Positions 47,385-59,204 of a stretch of DNA of 64,000 nt are shown here, in pieces. The DNA is from Orbilia blumenaviensis. Taxonomy: Eukaryota; Ascomycota; Orbiliomycetes; Orbiliales; Orbiliaceae. The position numbers and the translations under genes are program-made. The stretch covers positions 186,001-250,000 of the forward strand of contig JAVHNS010000014.1 of the NCBI GenBank assembly GCA_036872755.1, given 5' to 3'. Every line of letters starts with the position of its first letter. Within the stretch, counting starts at the first letter, position 1. Below the pieces are notes generated by a model. The model saw only the letters and a program-made list of their open reading frames with translations, had not been told where the DNA came from and made no database searches.

Positions 47385-49711
47385 ATGAACGAATTGTTCT
47401 TTTTCAAACTTCTTATTCTTAGTTTTGTATGTAATATCTTTGCTGCAGGTTAGTCTCCTTTGTAACTTTGATGTTTTCAGCCACCTCTCATCTCCTTAAG
47501 CTCACCATCTGATACTTACTTTAGTAACTGGACCGTGGCCAAACGATCCAAATACAGGTATGTGGATTATCGGCTGAGTCATTATTCATTCAATGTCCGG
47601 TTGGTATATTAGCGAGACCAATATTTACATTGCGACGTTTTCACAGTTTCGGATTGTTATTCGTGGCTGCGGGCTATTGAGGGAGATGATTGTATTTCAC
47701 TAGCAAGTAGGGCCCATGTCGCGGTTAATAGATTCATTATTTGGGTATGTAAACACCCAGAAGTATCTGGTGGATTAGCCACGGCTTCTATCGGATAGTG
47801 ACAAAGTGTGCCTTCGAACATTGCTGAGAGTACGGAAATATATGTTAACATATAAATCAGAACCCTAGGTAATTTTAAATTTTACTTCCCTCTGTGAAGC
47901 TTAATTGCTAACATCCTATACGAACTTCCACTAGTCTCTATGCAGACTGCGATAATGTTATCGTCGGAAATGGATACTGCATGGGTAGTTATGTAACTGC
48001 CTTATCTGCTAGCAGTACGACAAGTTCCAGTCGGACGACAACAACCAGCAGCACTACAACGACAGCAACTAGTAGAACAACTACGGGGACCACATCTTCA
48101 ACGACCTCCTCTTGGCCTACACCGTCATCTGGAACCGCACCTAATTGTATGACGTTCGCGTACTTTCGTGCCGCCGATACTTGTGATACTTTCGTCGCCC
48201 GTTATGCATCCACCGGGCTTACTAAAGCAAATCTGATATTATGGAATACGTTGCTACTAAGTGATTGCTCCGGGCTAAGCGATATAAGGGGACACAATGT
48301 CTGTATCGCTGTATCAGTGGTAACCACAACCACCACGACTAGTACCAAATCAACAACGCCATTCAATTATCCAACCCCATCTTCCGGGACCGCGGGGAAC
48401 TGCATCACACTTGCATATTTCAGGGCTGCTGACACCTGTGACATCTTTGTGGCTCGATACGCATCCACTGGACTTACAAAAGCAAATCTTATCTTATGGA
48501 ATACGTTGCTCCTAAGCGATTGCTCGGGCCTAAGTGATATACGAGGACATAATGTTTGTATTGCGATAGACCCGACGATTACTACTACTACACGCACGAC
48601 GTCCCGTACAACGAGCTCTACTTCAACCGTGTTAACTCCATCCCCTTTGATGCCAGGTGGCTGCGTCAGTAACTGCGACATGTGGTATCAGACACCAGTT
48701 GGCGGTTATGATTGCGGGACCACGATTACAATAGTGGGGAACTTTCGAGGTGTCGTGCCGGGACTTACCGTTGCCGACTTGAAAGTTTTTAACCCAGGGA
48801 TTGCTCCATACTGCGATGCCAACTCGGTCTTGCCATACGAGACATACATTTGTATCCATACGCCGGGATGGCAGCCCCAGTCTGGTACATCTACTAGCAT
48901 TTCCAGCGCTTCTACTTCTACCATTGTTACCCCGCTACCTACGCAATCGGGTATGATTGCAGGCTGTACTTGGTTTCATCGTGTTGAATTCGGCGAGTTC
49001 TGCGATATTGTAGTTCAGGATTTAATTTCTGACTTCCCTGGTCTGACTGTCGCTAAACTCATATATTGGAACCCAGGTGTCGGCCCTGATTGTGATTTAA
49101 TTCAGCAGGGCTCGTACCTTTGCGTCCAAGGGCCGAATCCCCCAAGTACCACTACAACTAGTAGAGTTGCCACCACTAGCGCTAGCCAGACCACGAGTTC
49201 CAGAGTCCCAACTACTACCAGTATTTCAAGAACGACAACCACTTCGTAGGTTCTACCCTTCGCTTCCGATTTCCTCACAAACTAACAAAAATTATGGCCA
49301 AGTTCTCGCACCACAACTACATCGGTCACGTTCACTGGGAACCCAGCATCATTCCCCTCAGCTTCTACCCCTGTCTGCGTACCAACGACGACTACTCCGG
49401 TACCAGGTAAAGTTACAGGCGGCGCAACTTTAAATACCGCCATTACTACAGCTTGCCAACAGCTCCTAGGTCCATCCGGCTCCTTCTTCATGGACATCGG
49501 CAATCCGTACAAGACAACGGTGACAGTTGGCGGACACCTCACTCAATTCCTTATTCAAATTCGGCTCGGTGGTTTCTCGGTCACACAGAGCCTGTGTGTC
49601 ACCCAGTTCCAGTCTATCAATACGAAGTGTACAACTGGTAGTCCTGCGTTGACACCTGGCGGTTGTTTTTATACTACGGATGCGAACATGGAATGTTGCA
49701 TTTTTACATAG
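47385..49711 (+). CDS. Secreted protein with five LysM domains
   Basis: Six exons (47385-47448, 47525-47557, 47647-47744, 47861-47868, 47935-49245, 49303-49711) give 640 aa. Introns are 76, 89, 116, 66 and 57 nt, with CTAAC branch points in the last two. The first 20 residues are a signal peptide. LysM1 (about 34-86) spans an 8-nt microexon AACCCTAG that supplies the N-P of the WNPSL motif. LysM2 (about 138-194) and LysM3 (about 223-278) are nearly identical. LysM4 (about 311-375) and LysM5 (about 405-460) have VFNPGIAPYC and YWNPGVGPDC. Ser/Thr linkers separate them; after a Thr-rich stretch there is a Cys-containing C-terminal domain (CQQLLGPSG to CCIFT). LysM domains bind chitin or related GlcNAc polymers. 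There is no enzyme domain, so wall binding or effector-type chitin masking is likely. Confidence 0.86.
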
Positions 49712-50828
49712 CTAATTCAGTAGTAACAGTCCCAGGTCTATTTATATATATAATATTTATGAAGCAATGACCTATTTCGGCAATATGGATTCAGTCCCAA
49801 TATTGCCATTATGATTGTCGAACACTCTCTACGTATTCATGGCTGTTATATCCCAGTAACATCCTTATCCAATTGCCCCATTCTAGAGATATGAAGCTAT
49901 ATTTAGTTTATCACACTGCTCTGCTCTTGTGTGTGCTCTGTTCTTGAACCCATCAGTGGCAAGTAGATCTATAGATCCAGAATGGAATGTACGTGATTTC
50001 ACATTGCGCAAGTAATGAGACTGTTCTTCAGCGACGATGTGGTATACCGGTACGTTTGGGCTTCGATGCGTTGCAGATTTAATCCCAGCAATCCTAACAG
50101 GCGGCTGGACCCGATACGAGATCTCGCGAGAAAGAGACTTGGCATGCAACCTGCCGGGGAATAATGGACCAACGTCCTGGAATACGAGGTGGAGCCGACA
50201 GTTCTGATATCTAATAAATGTCGCTAGCAATTGTGATGTGTCTGAAGAAGCGAATCGCGTCGTCTCGCTGCATGGCCGACCAGAGGGCAGCAGCCATGGC
50301 CACCCTAGTCACTATAGTTAAACCTTGTAATACACAGCTTAATGCGGGTATTATATGCAGGTCAAGGGCCCTTAATCCATCTTTTGTCTTAGATTAGCTC
50401 ACTATTGTGAGGATTCATCCTTCACTGCGCCGCATTGCTACATACACCCAAAACATCATTACCTCGACCGCCATTACTATAGGTTGAATACATGCTACAA
50501 TGCTAACTTTCCAATTGGCTTAAAATTCATTCTCAGAACATTACATCCGAAAAGTCTTCTTGCTGGCAAGCCTGAGATATATAGCCAGGGGCTCTACTGA
50601 CCTGATATCAAAACGGGCTAAGTCAGCACCGCGTGCCGATACAAGTGTCTCATGATTTAACGAGTAGCAACCGATGCATTCAATTTAATGCTTTTAGCTT
50701 TGAAGTACACTCAAATCAAATCATGCACAATAGGAGCTGAATTTTGGCATCTGAATATTCCCCCCCAAAACATCTCGTAACACTGACAGTTTAAAAATTT
50801 CATGCATGTCCCTCATATGATCATGACC
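49712..50828. other. Spacer with a possible gene remnant
   Basis: On the minus strand an ATG at 50297 opens a coding-like peptide (MAAALWSAMQRDDAIRFFRH) that would have to shift frame near 50230 to continue into the open frame ending at 49883 (RLHLVFQDVGPLFPGRLHAK). This may be a decayed gene of unknown family. The rest is empty. Confidence 0.25.
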
Positions 50829-52639
50829 TCAGCTCCCGTATATCGCATCATCCTCAAACCAGTGATACATTCGTCTGAGAACGAATAATGGATACTCTCT
50901 ACTGTTAAAAAGCTTAAGGTTTGATCCGTTCCTGATTAGCGCGGTCGCGGATGGTACCTGTTGAAATGCATTGATGCGTGCCTTCTTCCAGCCGTCTGGT
51001 GCTGGGTCAGACGAAGGTTGGAAACCACCGTCGCTAAAGTCGCCGATGTGAGACTTTTCCGGATCTATTATATTTCCCAGACCACTCCAAACGCCGCTTA
51101 GATGCAATCTCTCGATCTTTGAAGGGTTTATAACATCGCTAAAGAGCTTCTCCCAGTTGTAGGCGCGAGCGTACATATATACCTGGAATAAACACAAACA
51201 CCGGAGATTTTTGTGCGATTTTATCAACCGCTCCACGTCCGTGGCTGGAATCATCGCATTCATGACCAATAGCTCTTCCAGTTTGGGGAATATAATGGGC
51301 TTTACTTTGTCCCCTCCCAAGATGCAATTGAGATCCTTAATTCCAGAATTGGGAAAGGGCCCAACAACCACAAAGTCAAGCACCAGGGCTTTCAGAGTAT
51401 CCTTGCATCGATCTAACAGCTCATAGAGAGTTCCGGCGGCTGGATTACCATTCATCGAACTCAGCAATTTTGCCCCGTGCGTAAAGTTTAGCCTTAGTCG
51501 CTGGAGACTACCCATCACGTACTTGCTGCTCGTTAACAACGCGGGAGGCATATTAGTCCCTAGAAATGGGTATGCAGGGAATATGTCGAGGCATATTTCC
51601 GAAGGCTGTTGCTTTGCATCTTGAAGGATTGGAATTAATGTTTGGTAATGTCTCCAGGCGTCGCGCTCACCCCTCCTCATCATCGTCGTATAGCTTTCTC
51701 GAAGCTTGCCACTATCAATTGATCAATAATTCAGCAAACAAAACGCAGGAGTTCGCCATAGGCTCTAGACCCTACGTTGGAGAGCCCTTTACACACCTGA
51801 TAAAATCGACTTTTTTCAGGCGATGACAGCGGGACCGCCACCAGCCGATCGTAACCCTTCGTAGGGGTGGTAAAGCCAGAATTATTGCCTTAAGAGCTTC
51901 CATCGAATCTTTGAAATTCGCATCTTGCTCCGCAACAAGCTGTGCGAGAGCAGCGGCGGCTTCAACCCTATCGACATTAGTAGTATATCGACTTGGCGCA
52001 ACATATGGCTTGTCAACCCAGATATCTGCTTCCGGAATCCCGGAAAACCCCTCATTTTGTCCTCCAGTTTCGCTCTCATTTTGGTCATCGTCGTCGTCAT
52101 CTTCCCCTGTGTCACTCTCCAATTCAAAATCAGAATTAAACCCATTCTCTACCTGCCAGTCCCTAAGTGTATACGGGAACGAGTATGAAAATCCTTCGTT
52201 CTCTTCGCCCGAATGATTTCCAATACGAACACTCAAGAGGTCTAGCAAATTGTGAATTAGCCAATATGCTACCGCTAAGAGATAAATATATCATATAAGA
52301 TACTAGCCAGTTGTTCTTACCTTTGTCCCATAAAATTGGGGCATATTCAAGAACGGTAAAGTAGTGAGCGATCGGGAGAAGAGATGAAAGATAAGTATTC
52401 AATCGGCAGAACTCGACAGGTTTACGGTGCAGAAACTCGCGCCCATTGTATTCGGGGCCGCAGTCAAACCCGCGCTCATCATCCCGCCCACCTCCCAGAA
52501 CCAGGGTGCTTCGTTTTCCAAAAAGTTCGCGGGAAGCTGAGCACCGAAATTCCCTCGATGCGATGCGCAGAGTCTTGAGGTCTCTACTCGAAAGACGAGA
52601 TGTAATTCTGTCTTTTAGCTCTGCTGGGAGATAAATCAT
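50829..52639 (-). CDS. F-box protein with LRR-like C-terminal half
   Basis: Three exons on the minus strand (52639-52321, 52274-51797, 51711-50829) give 559 aa. Introns of 46 and 85 nt join in phases 1 and 2. The N-terminus MIYLPAELKDRITSRLSSRDLKTL, with RIASREFRCSASRELF, is a clear F-box (residues 1-45), which should bind Skp1 and recruit substrates to an SCF ubiquitin ligase. An acidic Asp/Glu stretch (about residues 150-175) follows. The C-terminal half has irregular leucine-rich segments (LERLIKSHKNLRCLCLFQV-like, KIERLHLSGVW), probably the substrate-binding part. The substrate is unknown. Confidence 0.82.
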
Positions 52640-54127
52640 TTCGATGAATTTTTGGTTATTTGGTCCTTTATTCCGGATATACTCAGACCGTGAGATAAAA
52701 CCAAAATAGTTTGTACGGTGAAGATAGTTAGGAGCCGGAGGGGCTGAGAACGAGAAGCGTAACCGTAATCTTGCGGCTTTTCATTCATCAATGCTGGCTG
52801 GTGTTGCACGGCTAAGTGACAGAAGAGATTCAGTTGGGCTGTGTATAGTAGTTTCAAACGACAGTCGTACTCCTTATAAACCTAGCGGGGCTGTGGCATC
52901 TGAAAGCGGGGCACCGGGCTGATTTTTCTAAATCCCAATGTTTCCTGTAGAGCTGTGCCGCATGCCTGCGCGGAGTGCAATCGGTAATCAATGCGTGTCC
53001 GCTTGAAGTCGACTGAGTCTGCCAGCTGTTTAAATCACAATGCAATGGCAGAGCTCATGCAACCCAATGGATAAAATAACCTATATTTCCAGGCTGGTTT
53101 AATGGTCAGGCTCACCTTTGTGCGGATAAAACCTTTCGACGGGCCGGCGCTAGCTATAGCCAGCTGACTCGAGCTTGTAGTTACGCTATAGTTTTAGCTT
53201 GGTAAACACAATCAAAATACAACAACATGCACAACTGACGAAAAAGTTCGGACTGTCGGGTTGACTTGGTCTCAAGGGTCGACTCAACTTCTATATAATG
53301 GTGCGAACTTGGCTACTTTACTTAATTTGCAGAGATAAGTAAGCTCCAAATAGCCCCGAACGTTACGTGACAGGCTCTTACAATTCGTCAAACGCACTGC
53401 GGATCTATCTAGGTACATTAATTTATTGCAGGAAACAGACTTTTCACTAAACCATATGAGAAGAAACTATTATAAATTGACCCAGCCACCAATGGCAATT
53501 ATCAGGGCTATATGTACAATAGCGATAATTTGTTTCCCTCACTCTGCATTCGTCGCCTCCATTATAGCAAAATGTGATAGAACAAGCACGATGAGTGAAG
53601 AGAGAAGCGAGGCTGGAGACCTCCGGCATAATATGAACAGGAATCGGAGGGATGTACGGCTGATCCCTAAAAAAATTTAAACGTTCATTCCGCCAGATTC
53701 TAAAGTATAGAAAGAATTAAACAATATTGAATATGAATTACTAATTACACCAATAATGGGGTTACCAACAAGATCAAAAGCAGAAAAAAGACTAACACCT
53801 TAACAGCACAATACATTACATTACACCCCAAAACTAACCATGTTTTTGGAAAGGTTTCCTGACCAAGGCTAGTTCCTGCTAGCCAACATTTTTCCTATGC
53901 GATTTCTAAGACTATACTACCAACATCAACAATTTGTATCGTCCGTGAGGCACCTTCTTTCAGATTTGCGACAGGCACCAACTATCGTATAGCTTTCTTC
54001 TGACTGCTTTAGAGTAACAAGGATTTACAGCCCTATCAACACCCCTACGAACAATCGTAGAGTTGTGGGCTATATTATTGGTAACACCTCCCGCCTGAAC
54101 TGTACCGCCGAACTTCCTGGTGATAAT
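52640..54127. other. Spacer with no visible gene
   Basis: Only short frames are present, including an 84-codon plus-strand frame at 53426-53680 without domain or homologous-looking features. It contains the F-box gene promoter and the 3' flank of the next minus-strand gene. Confidence 0.4.
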
Positions 54128-54736
54128 TTATGGAGAAGTAGAGCTCGTAGGAACAGATGGGAGAGGAATAGAAGTCGTGGAAATGGCCGGGATACCCAGA
54201 AGAGAAGTGGTGGGAACGACAGGGATATCAACGGAATTCGTGGGAGCAACAGTTGAGGAAACAGAGACAGTATCCTTAGGGGTCCCGGGAGCCGGTAGTC
54301 CCGGGAACGGGATAGGAAATGGAATCTGCGCGGCCACTGTGGAAGTTTCAATATCCAAAGCACGAGAGAAACCACCCGCCAGACGACCAAGGATGTCAAA
54401 GCTGCCCCTGTCCTCCGACCCGGGTCCTTTTATGGCTTCAGCGGGAAGCGTGGTTGTCGTTTCTGGGATAATAGAAGTCGAAGACGCCGTAGTCGTATTC
54501 GAAGCCGCAGATGTGGTAACAGCAGTGTCGTCTCCACGCTCCATGGTATCTCTCAGGCCCTCGATTGCTTGGAATTCAAATTCCGGGGCTGTTCGGCCAA
54601 ACGGTACTTCGGAAGCGGTAGAGGTGATAGAAGATGTTGTATTAACTGGTTTGAGATACAGGGCACTGACGAATGGAGAGGCCATCAACAAGACAACAAG
54701 TGCAGTCCCCAATGCCAACATCTTAGTGGATATCAT
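54128..54736 (-). CDS. Small secreted Ser/Thr/Pro-rich protein
   Basis: A single exon of 202 aa. The start MISTKMLALGTALVVLLMASPFVSA is a signal peptide with a good cleavage site (VSA-LYL). The mature part is rich in Thr, Ser and Pro (TTTASSTSIIPETTTTLPAE; VPTTSLLGIPAISTTSIPLP), with a less biased middle containing FEFQAIEGLRD and GSFDILGRLAGG. No cysteine occurs, so it is not a cysteine-knot effector. It is likely a glycosylated secreted or wall protein. An overlapping plus-strand frame of similar length lacks a signal peptide and is taken as the shadow. Confidence 0.65.
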   Translation of the reverse strand: MISTKMLALGTALVVLLMASPFVSALYLKPVNTTSSITSTASEVPFGRTAPEFEFQAIEGLRDTMERGDDTAVTTSAASNTTTASSTSIIPETTTTLPAEAIKGPGSEDRGSFDILGRLAGGFSRALDIETSTVAAQIPFPIPFPGLPAPGTPKDTVSVSSTVAPTNSVDIPVVPTTSLLGIPAISTTSIPLPSVPTSSTSP

Positions 54737-55986
54737 TTGGACTTCTTAGCAATTTGTAGGAGACAATTAGAAGCAGCTTTCAAACGAAGTCCCCAAGGAA
54801 CAACAAATCGGTTTTGGCGATCCCGAATTTCGTAAGTATACCGAAGTAGCTGATGTTTGAGTTGTATACAAAGGCTTGCGTCTCCGAATCAGCGTCCTGG
54901 ATAACTGAGCTCTCTGGTATCTAGCTATTCTGCCCGCCGTATTGACTTTATGTTGGACCAGAGTTTTGAGGGCTTCATAGCGGCTCTCATATAGAATCAG
55001 ATCTATAGCTACCCGCTGTAAGCAATTGAGCTTTGATTTCCGTCGAGCGCTCGAGCGCAAAGCGAATGTTGATCGATATCACAATCTCAATACCGTTTCA
55101 GACTCAAAGAGATCCCTGGCACTACTACAGACCTTTTAAAGTTTTGCAAGGAGTTAGCCAACTGTAGCTATCACGATTGGAACCCCTCCCTCCCAAAAAA
55201 AAAACCCTCCCCTATATGGTGTTATTTGATTGTAACTCCGTCCTCCCTAGTGTCTTAAAGCCCACTCGAATTAGAAGTATTACGGCCGCGATGTGGAATA
55301 TAGTAGTTGCGAATCGCAATCCATTTTGAGGTTATAGAGCGGTTAAATTATAATATTAGCGTGTGCCAGGTTAAGCTAACTCAAACATGACTCTCGCTTT
55401 CCGTTGACATTCCCATGCTAGTATAACAGAATCCGAGATTGTGGAGGGACTCGTGTCTTCTTGTTTTCGTTTTATAATTGGTCCATGTATATGTAGCTCT
55501 TCGTCGGGTGAAGATGGTATGTCACGGCATTCCAGAACCCTTGTGACATTTCCTGCGGGAATTTTGATCAGTTCGCGTACACGACCTCAAATTTTCTGCA
55601 TTCCTTACTGACGTCAGGGTCACCAGCACCATAGCCATGCATGGACCCTAGGATTCATCACAAGTAATTGATATTCGATTTTAGGAAGTAAAAATTAAAA
55701 CTTCCTATCAAGGGAGATAATCCTATTTTGTCCCTTGCTTTTACTATTCGCAGAACTCTGGACTTATAATATTTATAGAACATTTTTCACCAAACATCAA
55801 ATATTAATCGGCATCAGTCTCAGCAGGGGATCGATATTTCGCAACCATTCCAACACAGCATCAACTGACAATATCCGAAATGGCTAGATCAAAACCAACT
55901 AGGGAAATCCAAAACTGAAACTTCGAAAATTACAGACAAACATTACCACGGAACTAAGAGCCATCCGACTATAAACTCCGATGTCT
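54737..55986. other. Spacer with no visible gene
   Basis: Upstream of the Ser/Thr-rich gene and downstream of the peptidase-like gene. An A/C tract lies at about 55187-55210. No coding region is supported. Confidence 0.4.
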
Positions 55987-57756
55987 TCACACGAACTTAT
56001 TTAGGCCTCTGCCATCAACAAACGCTCCACCTATACCGACTTCTTTTACCCGTTCGACTGTCGAATTCAAAGCCGCAGGGGCGATACTAGTCTCGTTGTT
56101 GGTATAATCAAAAACGACATAAGCAGCCCTATTTTTTACGAAGTGACGATGATATCATCATTAACCTATAGTTCATCCCAGATCTGAGATACAGCTATCC
56201 TAGGATTTTGCGATACTGACCTGAAGAATGGCATCCCGAGCCAAAATCTCGGAAATATTTCCTGGGCCTCCCAATCTAACCCATCATTCGAAGGCCCGAC
56301 CATGAACAAATGGTAACACTTACCATTATACGTTACTCCGCTGGAAAATAGCTGCGAAGCATCTATCGGTATGATTATCCCCTCGAATGAAATGTGTAAC
56401 GCCCCTTGAGGGATAGATTTCTCACACGGTATACCCCAAGAAATCGGGCGCTCGGCTTTCAATTCGATCAAGCCAGGTAGTCTTCTCTGAATCTCGTGTA
56501 ATATAGAGGGTGGGACTAAAAGTTGACTTAGTATCCCAGTTAGTGATTAATATTCTATGATGTCGCATATTCCCTGATTTCGTTGGCCCTCTAGAGAAGA
56601 AAATGCAATAGTGTACTTACTGGTCGCCGAAAAATAGGTTCGCTCTCGCATGCGCGCGCCGATAACCCCTTTGATCCGTAACAACCATAGATAAACTCGA
56701 ATTCCCACCTTTCCCGTCAACCCAAAACACACCCGTTACATTTAAACCGCCAGCGGCCATGGTGTCAAATCTCTTTAATTCTCCATAAAACTTTCCTTCG
56801 TCAATAGCACCAAAGTACACCCTCCCCTCACGGCTTCGGTAGTCGTTGGCCCAAACACTCCAAACTAAGGAATTTACTTTACCTTGTAGCCGTAGATTTT
56901 CAAGAAAGGTCGGAGGGAACTCATCGGGACTAATGTGTGGAACACCTAAACCAAGGGTTGGCGCGGTAACTGTAAATTTGTCGGCCAAGCCGATGGCTTG
57001 AGATACTGCTTGTATTCCATTGATAGAAATGGTATCGGTGATATATTGTCCTCGGTGCTGCCAAGTTACCCGCGCGGTGGTATTCCAAGAGTAATCCGGC
57101 TCGTCGAGGAAGAAACGGTATCGCGGCGCCTCTATTGTCAGATTGCGACATGTTTGAGAACTAAGTGGATCATCTGAAACGTCCTCTGGTTAGCATACCT
57201 CATGAACTAGGAACGAGGGTATCTTGACGAACCCTGTCGTTTTTTTTTTACATAGTAAGACTTACATATCCCTGATATCTCTGCTAAATCGCACAAATCC
57301 CCCGACCCGTAAACTGCCAAACAATCCTTTATACCAGAGATTTTACTCAAAAACGGCACCCAAGTTATTGGTCCGTCTGTCACCGCCAATGTCAGTGTCT
57401 GTGGTGGAGTGCCTATATTAGATATGAGTTAGCAAATAGGGTCCGTTCCCAGTGAACACTTGAACCATGCCTACCAATATCCACTTCCACATAAGGGTAT
57501 ACTGAAGGAATGGGCTGTATTATTATTTATTATTTTTTCCCAAGTTAGCCCTGCATAAAGTATCGTACTTGAGCAGACTTTCAAAGTTTATCCTTACAAA
57601 CATAAGCCTAGCCCACCCATATCGCCCCTCCGTATCAGCTACGGGTTCAAGCTGAGATTTTTGGAAAACCACCTGCGATGACCACGCCGCAATAATTTTA
57701 AACGAGGACAGAAAGACGACGAAATTTACAGCGAGCCCTAGCCGCATATGGTCCAT
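55987..57756 (-). CDS. Aspartyl-peptidase-fold (A1-like) protein lacking both catalytic motifs
   Basis: Six exons on the minus strand (57756-57598, 57514-57475, 57412-57266, 57173-56621, 56526-56221, 56128-55987) give 448 aa. Introns of 83, 62, 92, 94 and 92 nt are GT-AG, several with CTAAC/CTAAT. A signal peptide covers residues 1-24. The pepsin frame is clear: YVEVDIGTPPQTLTL (61-75), the WVP after the first active site (84-86), GLGVPHISPDEFPPTFLENL, GRVYFGAIDEGKFYGEL, VPPSILHEI after the second site, CYHLFMVGP, FWLGMPFFR and AYVVFDYTNNETSIAPA. Where DTGS should stand the protein reads AVTDGPI (Val at the catalytic Asp position). The second D-T/S-G position reads FFGDHQ. Proteolysis is therefore unlikely; a binding or inhibitory role is inference. 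Confidence 0.8.
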
Positions 57757-59204
57757 CCCGCCAATTCGCTGGTTGCACTGTTATGCTGCCCCTTCAACCT
57801 TTCTCTCGCCTCTTCCTTAGGCCTTTTTTTATCAGAATTACTTTTGTCTTGAGGTAAAGCCCCTTTACGCCTTCAACTTTAACATAGAGGAATATAATTC
57901 AGTCGATATAAACGGTTGGAGTATACCTGCAAATTGAGGCTATGGGAGACTCTTGAGGAAGGATGAATATTGCTTGAAGTGTAGAACGTCGCCTCCCTCA
58001 GAAATTCCGTTCTATATATATAGATATATTAGAAAACCTATTAGCATGGAAGTCTGACGAAGATTAACCATAAATTATGCTATAACCCGCAGCCCAGATA
58101 ACTTTACAAGACCCCAGTAAACCGGTATTAGTTCCCTAATTAGGAAAAAAAAGATATGTATCTAATCCCTCATGCATAATGTGGAGTACACGAATCTGTG
58201 TTGCCTTTGTTGGATATATTCGTCTCTCTATTTGTCAACCAGCCAATCGTTAGCGAGATCTCGTACGAGGTAGACGCCAAGGTTGGCATGGCACTTGCGA
58301 GGAGGACGGCATCGGTGTATCTAGAGTATCCGGTAGACCCCAGCATCTCATAATAACGACATCAGGATATCCGCTGGTTTCCGGTTGAGAGGTACTTTAC
58401 TATACCAGTAGCCCAGACATTCCACGTCTGAATATAAATAGCAAAATAGCGCGTGGGAATCCCAATCTTTTACATTGCGTGAATTGTAAACCTTGTAAAC
58501 GGGCTCATCCTTCCTAATTTAAATACGGACGCTATGGATCGTACATACTCACCAGAATATCGCACGTAGCTTAGAAGCATTACAAAGATAGACATCAAGT
58601 CGTTGGTTGATCGGTTAATATCATAAATTTCTTGGTTTCACTATTTACACTAGAATGATAACCCCCAAATGCCTACCATAAATAACAGAAAATGGAATAA
58701 TAATGACAAATGTTACCAGAAAACTTCAGGAATCCTTAAATCACGAAAGCGAGTAGGGAATTGTATCAACCAGGCACCGGCTGTTCGCAAACAAAAAAAA
58801 GGAGAAAGGAAGGAAAGACGAGTAGTATCCACGCAAAACAGATTACCGCAACCACCTACCAGTAGAAACAATACCATAAGGGAAGAAAAGAAAGGAGAAG
58901 GAAGGGAGGGAGGGAGGGAGGGAGGGGGGGCTTGGAAAAATCATTTCAATCTGGGGCTAATAAGCACATGTTCATCAGAAATCAAACGCGATGTGGGGAA
59001 TATTGTATAATGTAATGCAAGTCGAACCCAGAAAAACCGAGTTGAAAAGGAAAAGGAAAAGGAAGGAAAAGACAATTCAAGTAGATGATATGAACGTAAC
59101 CTAAAGGCAGAATAGCGGGACTATTATTGTAGACGCGAATCTGACAAAATTTGTACCGTGGGTATGTACTTCCCGTATCTGTACAGAATAAACTTGATAA
59201 TCCT
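57757..59204. other. Spacer with purine-rich simple sequence
   Basis: It holds the promoter side of the peptidase-like gene and the 3' flank of the RING gene. From about 58785 to 58930 the plus strand is strongly purine-rich. Frames there are low complexity and not genes. Confidence 0.42.
58904..58930 (+). repeat. GGGA repeat, potential G-quadruplex
   Basis: Six runs of at least three G separated by single A, the last run seven G. This fits the G-quadruplex consensus. It sits about 275 nt past the stop codon of the minus-strand RING gene, so its C-rich complement would be in that 3' flank. Confidence 0.75.

Noticed and set aside
54120..54749. A 209-codon plus-strand frame over the Ser/Thr-rich gene
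   Set aside because: The minus-strand frame has a textbook signal peptide and Ser/Thr/Pro bias; the plus frame has neither and is its shadow.
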